NCBI GenBank assembly: GCA_938010045.1
Contig: CALLFZ010000008.1
Span: 1 to 64,000 of the forward strand
From: an uncultured bacterium
GTDB taxonomy: Bacteria; Verrucomicrobiota; Kiritimatiellia; PWTM01
DNA: 64,000 bases
Direction of reading: 5' to 3'
How positions within the stretch are numbered: position 1 is the first letter of the stretch; each line of letters begins with the position of its first letter. This document shows positions 50,102 through 60,318 of the stretch, in pieces. The position numbers and the translations under genes are program-made. The notes under the pieces are model-generated. The model was not told the DNA's origin, made no database searches, and worked only from the letters and a program-made list of their open reading frames with translations.

Positions 50102-50699
50102 AGACGCCCGCGATCCGCGCAGGTCACCCGTGCGCCACCCACCCGCCGCACGATCACCGGCGCGCACGTGTCTCGGTCCCACGCGAGGACTCGCTCCCCC
50201 ATCCCCAAACCCGTGCCGGCCGCCGCGAAGGCCGTACCATCGCCCACAGCCGAGTCCCCCAGACCCTAGGCGAGCAGGAGCAAGCTGAAGACACGCCAGG
50301 CCCCGCTGCCTGTAGCGCTGCCATCTGCCGATTGCCTCTTTGTTTGGGACCACCCCTAGGGTCAACCGACGGCAGCCCCAACCGCCATAGTGCCGAGACG
50401 GACTACGCCACCTTGCCGATCCTCGCCAGTTGCAGGGCGGGCGCCCGCCGTTTTTACGATTTCCCTGCCGGTCAAGTAGCGCCGAATTTCCTACGGCGAT
50501 GGATGCATCTTGCCCAGCTCTTCACGTCACCCACCCACCGCGAGGGCCGGCGTCATCATGACCTCGAATCACATGAGACCGGCCAGGCTCTCACGCGGTT
50601 CGATGCGCGCCTCGATGCCGAGCCCGTGCACACCCTCCTTCTCCTTCGCGACCCACCGGCGGCGTTTCGAACCGCCGGTGCTCGCCATCCGAGTCATGA

Positions 50700-51482
50700 T
50701 CACGATGTCGTCTCTTGCGGACGAATCTTGGCCCACACCGCCGGCAGACGCTGCCGGTAAGCGGAAAGGATCAGCTGTTCGTCGTCCTTGAGCGGCCGCA
50801 CGGGGATTGTGTCCATCACCTCCTCCGAGCGCCGATCTCCCTCGAACATGAGCTCCGCGGCGCCCCGGATCATCGCGACCAGAGCACGGTCGGCGTCGGC
50901 GGGGCCGAGTCCGAACTCATGCGCCAGCTCGCGCAATACCTGCCATTGGAACCAGAAATACGTTGGCCCCATCGCCGAGATCATCGCGTATGCTTCTAGG
51001 TCGCGTTCCGGCACCTCCGGCGACTCGCCCCACGGCGCGACCAGACGGCGGAACTCCTCGCGCCGTCCCGTTTCAATCGCGTCGGCGAAGGCCACCGGGT
51101 TGTAGCCGCGCCCGATCGCAGACGGCGCATTGGGGATCATCCGGATCCATCGGGCGACTCCGCTGAACGCGGCCAGCTCGCGCAGCGTCCATTTCGGAGC
51201 CAGCGAAAGCAGCCACGCATCCGGAGGCAGGTGAGGCCGGATCTGCTCCAGCGCGGCCTTCATGACCGGTGGGTGGACCGCCATCACCACCAGCTCCGAG
51301 GCGGCGGCCCTCTCGGGTGGCACTGTACGGACATCCGGATGCGCACTGCGCAGTCGCTCCAGTGCCCCCGCATCCGGATCCGCCACCCGGACCTCCGGCG
51401 GCATCGCGCCCGCGCGCATCCAGCCATCGAGCAAAAACCGCGTCACGCGGCCGCCCCCGATGAACCCCACCGTTCGAGTCAT
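50700..51482 (-). CDS. Pyrroline-5-carboxylate reductase-like NAD(P)-binding protein
   Basis: MTRTVGFIGGGRVTRFLLDGWMRAGAMPPEVRVADPDAGALERLRS; VMAVHPPVMKAALEQIRPHL; MIPNAPSAIGRGYNPV. Confidence 0.8.
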   Translation of the reverse strand: MTRTVGFIGGGRVTRFLLDGWMRAGAMPPEVRVADPDAGALERLRSAHPDVRTVPPERAAASELVVMAVHPPVMKAALEQIRPHLPPDAWLLSLAPKWTLRELAAFSGVARWIRMIPNAPSAIGRGYNPVAFADAIETGRREEFRRLVAPWGESPEVPERDLEAYAMISAMGPTYFWFQWQVLRELAHEFGLGPADADRALVAMIRGAAELMFEGDRRSEEVMDTIPVRPLKDDEQLILSAYRQRLPAVWAKIRPQETTS

Positions 51483-51496
51483 GGTCGTGTCCTCCG

Positions 51497-52140
51497 TCAA
51501 GTTACGAGCGCGCCGAACACCAGGCCGCCCGTCATCGCGATCACCACCCATATTCCCACAAACTTCAACCTTTTGCAGTCACCCAAAATCGAGCGGATCA
51601 CCACCACAGTCGGCAAACACAACGCTGGTCCGGCCAGCAACAGCGCCCACACAGGCCCCTGGCCCATACCACTGTCGAACAGTCCGGTAGGACCGACCCT
51701 TCCGTAAGCGTCGTGAAGTAGTTCAAAGCCCCGGCGACGGCTGCAAACAGATTCGTCCAGAGGGGACATGCTCGTTTCGATCCAGCGCAGCGGGCCTGCG
51801 CGACCAATCGGAGATGGACGCCGCGTTCGACCGCTCCTCGCCTCGTACGATCGTGTGCCTCCGCAGGCCAATGGGCGCAAGAACATGACGCCGCCCCCGC
51901 GCGCGCCACCGAGCGGCGCGCCGAGCACACACGCCGTTCGTACCATCGCCCCCACATTGATCGCCCGGGCGGAATACCACACGGTGATCACCGGTCCAAG
52001 ACCGGTCCCCCGCATGGGCATGCCGCCGATGAGCGGCAGCACCATCGCCGAGCAGAGAGCAAGGATCGCGCCGGACCGCGACGCGATCGGCCAGCCACGT
52101 CGGCGCGGTCGCCCCCCCCTATCTCGTCACCGCCAGCCGG
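51497..52140 (-). pseudogene. Degraded permease of the ArsP/YraQ (DUF318) type
   Basis: LPLIGGMPMRGTGLGPVITVWYSARAINVGAMVRTACVLGAPLGGARGGGVMF ... MGQGPVWALLLAGPALCLPTVVVIRSILGDCKRLKFVGIWVVIAMTGGLVFGALVT, separated by Arg-rich non-membrane sequence; no intact N-terminal half in the same frame. Confidence 0.6.
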
Positions 52141-52508
52141 CAGACGAAGCCGCCGATGGCTCTGTTGATGAACAATGCCGGGACGCGACAGTGCCGCAGT
52201 GATTCGATCACCGCCTCCTGTAGCCGGAAGGAGTCGGAGGATCGCCCGTACAACAGCGCGGACACGCCGATCTCCGGCAGAAGACATCGCACCTCCGCGC
52301 GATTCATTGCGAGGCATCCTCCAAGGCGGCGTGCGGCAACGAATGCGCGGTTACGCGATCTTTGCATCGGATCACATCGGGCGCGCACGGCAACGCCCCC
52401 CGTTTCATCACATCACACGCGTGTCCCGACGCACCGCTCGGCCAGCAGACCGGCATCTCGCAGTTGCGCACGACGGCGGGAGCCGACCGACGCATCTCCT
52501 CCCCGCTC

Positions 52509-52562
52509 TCGCATAGCCGATTGCGCTGTGGGTTGTTCTTAAAGGGGTGAGACGAGGGGGCT
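52509..52562 (-). repeat. Fragment of the dispersed repeat (agccgattgcgctgtggg ... aaggggtgagacgaggggg)
   Basis: AGCCGATTGCGCTGTGGG is the reverse complement of 43995-44012; ttgttcttaaaggggtgagacgaggggg resembles the reverse complement of 240-268. Confidence 0.5.
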
Positions 52563-52770
52563 GGAGGCGGGAAGGCGTGAACATTTTCATCATAAGTGAA
52601 CAACCTCGGGTTTCTCTAGTTCTGCCTCCAGAGTGCTGCTTCGAGATCGCCCCTCTCTCTCCTCGACCGTTTTCGGTCTGCGCCTTAGCGGCTGAGAGCT
52701 CGCGTGGCCTGCGACTGTCGAGCCGTAGGAGCGGGGGGGAACCCGACCCTCCAAGGTCTGCTCCGAGGCC

Positions 52771-53085
52771 GGGGACAGGCACACGCCAGCCCGACCGATC
52801 CGCTGCCACGCGGCCCGGATTCGGACGCCGTGGGAGGCATCCCCCAAGGGATCGAGTCAATCGGAGGAAACGGCAGGTGCCTGTCCCCACCAACCGAGGA
52901 GGTGCCTGTCCCCATTTCACCAGCGATGAAATTGGAGGCACGGCTTCCACGCCGTCCGCGATGGTTGAACGGTCGAAACATTCGTCGTTTTTGCGGGAGC
53001 GGCGAAAAAACGGCGAAAGGCGCGGGATCGTTGGGGTCAACAACATTCGCCTCCCTTCGCCGGCACTAGGATGTATCGCGTATTC
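52771..53085 (+). repeat. Dispersed intergenic repeat, copy D, with three GTGCCTGTCCCC-type dodecamers
   Basis: GGGGACAGGCAC 52771-52782, GTGCCTGTCCCC 52877-52888 and 52902-52913; remainder aligns with copy C. Confidence 0.85.
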
Positions 53086-53120
53086 CTCGTCGCGCATCGG
53101 CTCGGCGCCCCGGCCGGCCC

Positions 53121-53182
53121 CTTGACAATCCATGGCGAGTGTGATAGTCAAGTACTTGACAATCCACGGACAGTGTGATAGG
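53121..53182 (+). promoter_or_regulatory. Tandemly duplicated promoter-like unit (34-bp period) with perfect palindromic junction GTCAAGTACTTGAC
   Basis: CTTGACAATCCATGGCGAGTGTGATAG (53121-53147) and CTTGACAATCCACGGACAGTGTGATAG (53155-53181); TTGACA boxes at 53122 and 53156; palindrome 53147-53160. Confidence 0.6.
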
Positions 53183-53214
53183 TGATGAGAAAAATACTAG
53201 GGAAAGGGAAAGTG

Positions 53215-55935
53215 ATGAGTACGGCTCATCGGTCTCAGTGGGCGGCCTCGTTGGCCGTTGTATTTGCCTTGTCCGCCTTCGGGCAGGATGGCGCGTGGAC
53301 AGCCACGACGTCGGGCGATTGGAATGATCCCTTCAATTGGGACGGCGGGACGATCCCATCCGGTGCCGCGAACAACGCCTACTTCACGAACACAATCCCG
53401 GGCAACGTCACGGTCACACTTCCCGCTGCTCCGGTCGAAATCGGCGGGCTCGTCTTCTGGACGAATGCGCCGCCGAACGTCACGCCTCGTATATGGACGT
53501 TTACGGGCGGCGTGTTCACCAATCTGTCGCGGATTACGATGCCGCGTCCGGTCAGCAACAACAACACGCTTGTGATGGGATCGCGAATCGAGAGCGTCGA
53601 TCCCAGTTATTCGCTGACGATCCTTGGGTCCACCTCCAACACCGTGGGCGAGATCTGGCTCACCGCCAGCAACGCGTACAGTGGGCCTACCTACATTGGC
53701 AACATTGCGCGGGTGGTGGCCACCACGCCGTATGCGTTCGGCGACGCCACCTATCCGACGATTATTTCGAACGGCGCCTCGGTGAAGCTGACCAACAACC
53801 TGGAGATCGCAGAGCCGTTTGAGATCATGGGCAACGGCAATTCGCAATGGACCGGCGCGATTGACAGCCTCGCGAACTCCACCAACACATTGCTGGGTGT
53901 GGTAGGGTTAGGCAGCGGCGGTTCCCGCCTCGGTGCTTCGTCGCCCAGCGCCGGCCTTGTGGTGCGCGGAGGCGTCACAGGTAATGTGGGGCTCGCGCTG
54001 CAGGCTACCGGCCTCATCATCATCACCAACAATCCGATCACGATCGGCATCAACCAGCTCTCGATCCATAGCGCAGGCCAAACGGTCTTCGCCGTGGGAA
54101 GCAACTCGGCAGCTACGGTGGAAATCGCATACGGCAATACAGTGGTTCTCGGTGTGGATCACGCGTTCACGAATGTGCCCACGTTGCGGCTGGGGGCCAT
54201 CGGAGTTGGGTTCAAGGGAACCTTGAACATGAACGGGAAGACTTTGGTGGTCGGTCAATTGACTCACGCCGCGGGCATCACGAATGCTTCGGTGTGCGCG
54301 ATCACCAGCGCAGCGCCGGCCTTGCTGGTGGTGAATCAGTCGGCCAATACCACGGTGACGAACCTCTTCCGTGGGCCGATCTATCTGGTGAAGGGGATGG
54401 GAGGACAGCTGTGGCTAGCGGGCACCAACGCCCTGAGCGTCGGAATCCTCGTCACGGGTGGTGTGCTGCGCGTGGGTCACCCGGAACTGGTGGATGCGGC
54501 CCGAGTGCCGCTGACCATCCCGGTGACGAATCAGGCATGGTACGAAATCCGATCGCCGGGGTTGTTGGTCTCGTCGAACACATTCGTGGGGGGCGGCACA
54601 AACCGCGCTTGGGGAACGGAGGGCGTGTTGCGGTTGGCTGTGGACAGTCCGGACTTTACCGGTGCTTGGGAGGTGCGTACGGGCGCGCTCTGGGCGTCCT
54701 CGAGCTATGCGCTGGGCGCTCATAACACAGGCGCCGTGTACGCGAACTTTCAGGGTGGGCCGACGGGCTCCCGCGCAATCTGGCTGTCGGGTGACGTCGG
54801 CATCACGGGCAAACTGGCCGTGGTCAGCGGCGGCGGTTTTACCAACATCACCACCACGATTCCCAACGCGGGCAACTTTACCAACACGGTTCCCCTCGGG
54901 CCGGGTGTGATCCGCAGTCTCAGCGGAACGAATGTCTGGGCCGGGAACGTCGAGATGACCGCCGGTGCCGGCAACTCCAGCTTTTCGGCCGATAGCGGTG
55001 CGGGCCTGATCATCGATGGGGTGGTGTTCGCTTCGGCGACGTTCCGTGAACTGTACCTCGAAGGCGACGGGATTGGCGTGATGCGTGGCGTGATCTCCAA
55101 CGGCGCCACCGCGAATCTTCCCATTCTCATGCGCGGCAGCGGCATGTGGACCATCGCGGCCGCGAACGAGGCGGGTGGCAACACGACGATCTCGTCCGGC
55201 ACACTCCGGATCGGCGAAGGCGGAACGGTGGGCAACCTTGCTGCAGGCTCCGTGTTGAACAACGGCACATTGGTCTTTGATCGCAGCGACACGTACGTCG
55301 TGACCAACACGATCTCCGGCTCGGGCGCCCTGATCCAGGCCGGACCGGGCACCACCGTGCTCACCGCGAACAACTCCTACACGGGTCCGACGACGGTCTC
55401 GAACGGCACGCTGCGGGTGGACGGCAACTACACCGGCGGCGGTCTGATCACCGTGGACGGCGGAACGCTGGCCGGCACCGGCAGCGTCGGGCCGGTGACG
55501 GTCAACAGCGGTGGCACGCTCGCACCGGGCGCCAGCCCCGGTATTCTCACGGTCAACGGCACCGTCACGCTCAACAACGGCGCGATCTTCAACGTAGAAT
55601 TGAACGGGCTGGCCCCGGGCACGCAGTACGATCAGCTCGACATGAACGCGAATACGCTCTGGCTTAACAGTCCGACCCTCGCCGCGTCGGTGGGGTTCGT
55701 GCCCTCGCTGGGCGACTACTTTGACATCGTGACGGATCTGTCGGGGTTCAACCCCGCGACCCACGGCACCTTCGCCGGCCTGCCAGACGGCGCGACGTTC
55801 GCCTCCGGCACAACGCTTCTGCAGATCAATTACCAGAGCGATCGCATCCGGCTCACGGTGGTTCCGGAACCCTCCACGCTGGGCATGATCGGTCTGGCGT
55901 TGGGCGCAGTTCTGTTGCGTCGCCGCCTGCGCTGA
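53215..55935 (+). CDS. Secreted autotransporter-associated beta-strand repeat protein with PEP-CTERM sorting signal
   Basis: WTATTSGDWNDPFNWDGGTIPSGAANNAYFT; TVLTANNSYTGPTTVSNGTLRVDGNYTGGG; C-terminal VVPEPSTLGMIGLALGAVLLRRRLR. Confidence 0.9.
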   Translation: MSTAHRSQWAASLAVVFALSAFGQDGAWTATTSGDWNDPFNWDGGTIPSGAANNAYFTNTIPGNVTVTLPAAPVEIGGLVFWTNAPPNVTPRIWTFTGGVFTNLSRITMPRPVSNNNTLVMGSRIESVDPSYSLTILGSTSNTVGEIWLTASNAYSGPTYIGNIARVVATTPYAFGDATYPTIISNGASVKLTNNLEIAEPFEIMGNGNSQWTGAIDSLANSTNTLLGVVGLGSGGSRLGASSPSAGLVVRGGVTGNVGLALQATGLIIITNNPITIGINQLSIHSAGQTVFAVGSNSAATVEIAYGNTVVLGVDHAFTNVPTLRLGAIGVGFKGTLNMNGKTLVVGQLTHAAGITNASVCAITSAAPALLVVNQSANTTVTNLFRGPIYLVKGMGGQLWLAGTNALSVGILVTGGVLRVGHPELVDAARVPLTIPVTNQAWYEIRSPGLLVSSNTFVGGGTNRAWGTEGVLRLAVDSPDFTGAWEVRTGALWASSSYALGAHNTGAVYANFQGGPTGSRAIWLSGDVGITGKLAVVSGGGFTNITTTIPNAGNFTNTVPLGPGVIRSLSGTNVWAGNVEMTAGAGNSSFSADSGAGLIIDGVVFASATFRELYLEGDGIGVMRGVISNGATANLPILMRGSGMWTIAAANEAGGNTTISSGTLRIGEGGTVGNLAAGSVLNNGTLVFDRSDTYVVTNTISGSGALIQAGPGTTVLTANNSYTGPTTVSNGTLRVDGNYTGGGLITVDGGTLAGTGSVGPVTVNSGGTLAPGASPGILTVNGTVTLNNGAIFNVELNGLAPGTQYDQLDMNANTLWLNSPTLAASVGFVPSLGDYFDIVTDLSGFNPATHGTFAGLPDGATFASGTTLLQINYQSDRIRLTVVPEPSTLGMIGLALGAVLLRRRLR

Positions 55936-56518
55936 AGCGGCGGACGCCTCGCTGCTTCGAACCAGTCGGATCGGTCCGAAGGATCGCACTGACTGAACCG
56001 CGGGAACAATCCCACGCCCTGCGTGCGCGATCGCTGCCCAATGAAGCGGTCCAGTGGCCCGCGAGCCGGCCACCGCGCCAGGCAAGACGAACGCGATGGT
56101 CGGGCTCCATAACCGCGGAGTGTCGCGGTTCCAGCGGCGATCGGTTGAACACCCCAGCTGGGTGCCGAAGGTCGCGCAAACCACCCGGCATTGCGCGTAG
56201 GGGATTCGCCCAACGAGCTCGCGATGTGTCCCCAAGACGCGCAGACGCACGGAACTGCGAGGTGCGCCAGCCGCCGTTTCGAGAACCAACATCCGCACCG
56301 AGGTGGCGACCATCACTCAGCGGATCATCCGCGTTGGACAATCCGTTTGGCGGAAGCTGTGTCGGACACGGTGAGGGCGATTCATCGATCGCACACTTCG
56401 CTTATGGGGGACACCTCGTATTTCACCGCCTCGCTCGGTTTGCTGCGTTGTCATCTCGGCCCCGTCCAATTAAGCTGGGGCGGTTCGATCGGCGGACAAC
56501 CGCCACTGGAGGTGTCGG

Positions 56519-59500
56519 ATGACGATTCCGGCCTGTTTCCGCGCCCGATGTTCGCGCTCGCTGACGGCCTTGTTGCTCGCAGTCGCGGCGGCGGCGGCGG
56601 CTTCGGAGGGCACCGTGAACGCGACGGCGTTGCATTGCGAGCATCTCGTCAATCCCGCCGGCATTGGCGTGGCGCAGCCGAGGCTGGGATGGGTGGCCGT
56701 CTCGGGCCGGCGAAACGATGCGCAAACTGCCTACCAGATTCTCGTGGCCAGCTCGTCAGAGCGGCTGGCGCAGGACGTGGGCGACCTCTGGGACAGCGGC
56801 CGACGGGAGGGAGATCGTGCCCGTGACCACCGCTACGCCGGCACGGCCTTGCGGTCGAACCAGCTGTGCTGGTGGAAGGTACGCCTTTGGGACCGCGATG
56901 GGCGCCCCGGCCCGTGGAGCGATCCAGCGACATTTTCCACCGGTCTGCTGCCGCCGGACGAATGGGTGGCGAAATGGATCGGGTGGAACGCCAGCCGGCC
57001 CGAGCCGCGTGAGGAAGACTTCGGCGCGGCGCGCTGGATTGCCCATGCCGCCGACCCAGACCCAGCGCCGGCCGAACAACGGCATGTCGCCCGAGAGTTC
57101 GTTCTTCCCGCGCCGGCCACCTCGGCCGTCCTGCTGGTCACGGTGGATGATCGTGGTTCCGTGTGGCTGAACGGCGAGCGTGTAGTGAATACGCCCAATG
57201 CGCCGGACGCGTGGAGACAGGCGCGGCGCGCCGAGGTCGCCCGCCATCTTCGCGTCGGCACGAATGTGATTGCGGTGACCATCCAGAACGCGACGCCCGG
57301 CCCGTGCGGCGCGCTGCTGCGGCTGGTCGTGGAGATGGCCGATGGCCGCCGGTTCGAACTGGTCTCCGACGGCGAGTGGGTCTCCACCGCGCGCGCCCCG
57401 GGCACATGGAGCAAACCGCCGGACTTTTCGAAGTGGCCGAGGGTCCGCGTGCTGGGGCCGCACGGTGCCGCGCCGTGGGGGCGAATCATGGCCGCCGACA
57501 CTCTGCTGCCGCCGGCGCGGTATCTCCGAGGCGAATTCCACGTGGATCGGCCGCTCCGCCGCGCGACGCTCTACACGACGGCGCTCGGCATCCACGATGT
57601 CTGGCTCAACGGCGCGCGCGTGAGCGACGACTGGTTCAACCCCGGCTGGACCGACTACGGCCGCCGCGTCTATTGGCGCGCCTATGATGTCACCGCCCGC
57701 CTGCGGCCCGGCACCAACGCGATCGGCGCGATTCTGGCGGACGGTTGGTACAGCGGCTACGTGGGCTATGGCCGCCAGCGCGACCATTACGGACGTCATC
57801 CGCGCTGGGCGGCCCAGCTTCATATCGAATACGCCGACGGCTCCACCGCGATCGTGACGACCGGCCCGGAGTTCCGCGCCTCAACGGGCGCCCTCCGCGA
57901 GGCCGACTTCTTGATGGGTGAGCTGTGCGACGCGCGACTCGAGCCTCGCGGCTGGTCCGAGCCGGGATTCGATGCCTCAGGATGGGCGGCCGTGGATGTG
58001 GGTGCGGAGCGTTCACCGCGTGTCGAGTGGCATCCGGGACCGCCAGTGCGCGTCGTCGGCGAGTTCCGGCCGCGTGCGTGGACCGAGCCCGCACCAGGAG
58101 TGTGGGTCGCGGATCTCGGCCAGAACTTCGCAGGCGTCGCGAGGCTGCGCGTGAGAGGCCGGCCGGGCCAGCGGATCCAACTGCGCTTCGCCGAGCGCCT
58201 GAATCCCGATGGTACGATCTACACCGAGAACCTCCGCTCCGCGCGCGCGACGGACGTCTATATCTGCCGGGGCGAAGGCGTCGAGGAATGGACGCCACGG
58301 TTCACATTCCACGGCTTCCAGTACGTCGAAGTCACCGGCCTCGACGGCCGGCCGCCGGAGGACCTTATCGTTGGCCTCGCCCTCAGCAGCGACACGCCGC
58401 GCGTCGGGGAGTTCGAGTGTAGCGACCCGGCCTTGAACCGGCTCTGGCTCAATACGCTCTGGACGCAGTTCGCGAACTTTATTGACATCCCAACCGACTG
58501 CCCGCAGCGCGACGAGCGCCTCGGCTGGACCGGCGACGCCCAGGCCTACATCCGCGCCGCGTGCATGAACACCGATGTTCAGGCGTTTTTCACAAAATGG
58601 TTGACCGATCTCGCGGACGCGCAGCGCGCCGACGGCCAGTTCCCGATGGTCGCCCCCCTCCGGGTCGCCGGCGACGACGGCGGTCCGGCATGGGCCGATG
58701 CGGGTGTGATCTGCCCCTGGACAATCTGGGAGGTCTATGGCGACCGCGACCTGCTCGAGCGCCACTACGACAACATGAAGCGCTTCGTTGAGTTTTGCGT
58801 GGCCCGCTCGACGCCCGATCTTCGTCCGCCGGAGAAGTTCCACTGTTTCGGCGACTGGCTCCACATCAACGCCGAGACGCCAAAGCCGGTGATCTATTCG
58901 GCCTACCTCGCGATCAGCGCAGACCTCACTGCGCGCGCCGCCGCGGTGCTCGGGCGCGCCGACGACGAGCGGCGGTACCGCGAGATCTTCGAACGCGCGG
59001 CCGCCGCGTTCCGCGCTGCCTACGTCAAGCCCGATGGTCGCATCGAGGGCGACACGCAGACCTGCTACATCCTCGCGCTCGCCGCGAACGTCCTCGAGCC
59101 CGCGCAGCGCGAGCTCGCCGCCCGCCATCTGGCCGATCGGATCGCCGAACGCAACTACCACCTTTCGACGGGGTTCGTCGGCACGCGCGACATCATGCTC
59201 GTGCTCTCGACGATCGGCCGGCACGACCTGGCCTACCGCCTCCTCCACAACGACACGTTCCCTTCTTGGCTCTTCACGGTGCGGCACGGCGCGACGACGA
59301 TCTGGGAGCGGTGGGATGGCTGGACGCCGGAGAAGGGCTTTCAGACGCCGGCGATGAACTCCTTCGCCCACTATGCGTTCGGCGCCGTCTATCAGTGGAT
59401 GGTCGAGAACATCGGCGGCATCCAGGCCGAGGCGCCTGGCTATCGCGCCATTCGCATCGCGCCGGTGCTCGACCCCTGGTTGGAGTGGGCACGCGTCCGC

Positions 59501-59788
59501 TACGACAGCGCCGCCGGCCGCATCGTGAGTGCGTGGCGTAGGACGCCCGAGGGCGGCGCCCGTTTCGAACTCGAAGTGCCCTGCGGAGTGCGAGCACGCG
59601 TCGTGCTGCCCGCCATCGGCGGCACCGCAACGGTGATGGAATCGGGCCGGCCATTGCGCGAAAGCGCCGACGTTCGAGTCGTGGCCGAGCAGGAGCGCGG
59701 GGTGGAACTCGAGGTCGGCGGTGGCCGCTACGAGTTCGTGGCGATGCGCGTCACCTCGCCGCCGAGCATCGAACGCACTGCCCGCTGA
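56519..59788 (+). CDS. GH78 alpha-L-rhamnosidase-like protein with signal peptide
   Basis: LGWVAVSGRRNDAQTAYQILVASS; RRATLYTTALGIHDVWLNGARVSDDWFNPGWTDYGRRVYWRAYDVTARLRPGTNAIGAILADGWYSGYVG; DCPQRDERLGWTGDAQAYIRAACMNTDVQAFFTKWLTDLADAQ. Confidence 0.95.
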   Translation: MTIPACFRARCSRSLTALLLAVAAAAAASEGTVNATALHCEHLVNPAGIGVAQPRLGWVAVSGRRNDAQTAYQILVASSSERLAQDVGDLWDSGRREGDRARDHRYAGTALRSNQLCWWKVRLWDRDGRPGPWSDPATFSTGLLPPDEWVAKWIGWNASRPEPREEDFGAARWIAHAADPDPAPAEQRHVAREFVLPAPATSAVLLVTVDDRGSVWLNGERVVNTPNAPDAWRQARRAEVARHLRVGTNVIAVTIQNATPGPCGALLRLVVEMADGRRFELVSDGEWVSTARAPGTWSKPPDFSKWPRVRVLGPHGAAPWGRIMAADTLLPPARYLRGEFHVDRPLRRATLYTTALGIHDVWLNGARVSDDWFNPGWTDYGRRVYWRAYDVTARLRPGTNAIGAILADGWYSGYVGYGRQRDHYGRHPRWAAQLHIEYADGSTAIVTTGPEFRASTGALREADFLMGELCDARLEPRGWSEPGFDASGWAAVDVGAERSPRVEWHPGPPVRVVGEFRPRAWTEPAPGVWVADLGQNFAGVARLRVRGRPGQRIQLRFAERLNPDGTIYTENLRSARATDVYICRGEGVEEWTPRFTFHGFQYVEVTGLDGRPPEDLIVGLALSSDTPRVGEFECSDPALNRLWLNTLWTQFANFIDIPTDCPQRDERLGWTGDAQAYIRAACMNTDVQAFFTKWLTDLADAQRADGQFPMVAPLRVAGDDGGPAWADAGVICPWTIWEVYGDRDLLERHYDNMKRFVEFCVARSTPDLRPPEKFHCFGDWLHINAETPKPVIYSAYLAISADLTARAAAVLGRADDERRYREIFERAAAAFRAAYVKPDGRIEGDTQTCYILALAANVLEPAQRELAARHLADRIAERNYHLSTGFVGTRDIMLVLSTIGRHDLAYRLLHNDTFPSWLFTVRHGATTIWERWDGWTPEKGFQTPAMNSFAHYAFGAVYQWMVENIGGIQAEAPGYRAIRIAPVLDPWLEWARVRYDSAAGRIVSAWRRTPEGGARFELEVPCGVRARVVLPAIGGTATVMESGRPLRESADVRVVAEQERGVELEVGGGRYEFVAMRVTSPPSIERTAR

Positions 59789-59803
59789 GCGGGCGCGCAC
59801 CCC

Positions 59804-60247
59804 TCATGGCGCGCAACGCTCACACAGATCTGAGCGCGCCGCCGATGAGCCGCTCCGCCCGCGCCACCGGAGCCACGCGGCGCCCCACGTGAGCCGGTTC
59901 CTCGCGAACGCAGCGTAGAGCCGGTCGAACACCGGCCGCAGCCCGGGCCACCCCGTCGGTGCGACCAGCCAGCCCAGCCCGACAGCGCGGTACGCCGCGC
60001 GCACCGCCTCCATGGCGCACACCACGCGCCCATCGGGAGTTCTCACATGCAACACGCGGCGCACCTCCGACGGATCAAGACCCCATTGAGCGGCGTCAAA
60101 CCCCGCCGCCGAGATGTCCACTGCGCTCAGCCGCCCCCGTCGGTCGCGTCTCCGTAGCCACTCGATGTCCGCGCGACAAAAGGGGCAGGCACCATCGTAG
60201 TACACCCGCCAAGGCCTCGGACTGCCGGTCGGATTCTTGGTCGCCAT
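59804..60247 (-). CDS. DUF393/DCC-family thiol-disulfide oxidoreductase-like protein
   Basis: WRVYYDGACPFCRADIEWLRRRDRRGRLSAVDIS (DGxCPxC); VVCAMEAVRAAYRAVGLGWLV. Confidence 0.88.
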   Translation of the reverse strand: MATKNPTGSPRPWRVYYDGACPFCRADIEWLRRRDRRGRLSAVDISAAGFDAAQWGLDPSEVRRVLHVRTPDGRVVCAMEAVRAAYRAVGLGWLVAPTGWPGLRPVFDRLYAAFARNRLTWGAAWLRWRGRSGSSAARSDLCERCAP

Positions 60248-60318
60248 GCGATACCATCGCCCGCCTCGCGCTCTTTTCAACTCCCCCCCCGCGCCGACGC
60301 CCGCCGGCGGTGGGCGGG

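Noticed and set aside
54415-56316. 633-aa ORF antisense to the PEP-CTERM gene
   Set aside because: Opposite strand of a clearly coding gene; composition RRxxRD/HxxR typical of GC-rich antisense frames.
58013-59800. 595-aa ORF antisense to the GH78 gene
   Set aside because: Shadow ORF of a well-supported rhamnosidase gene.
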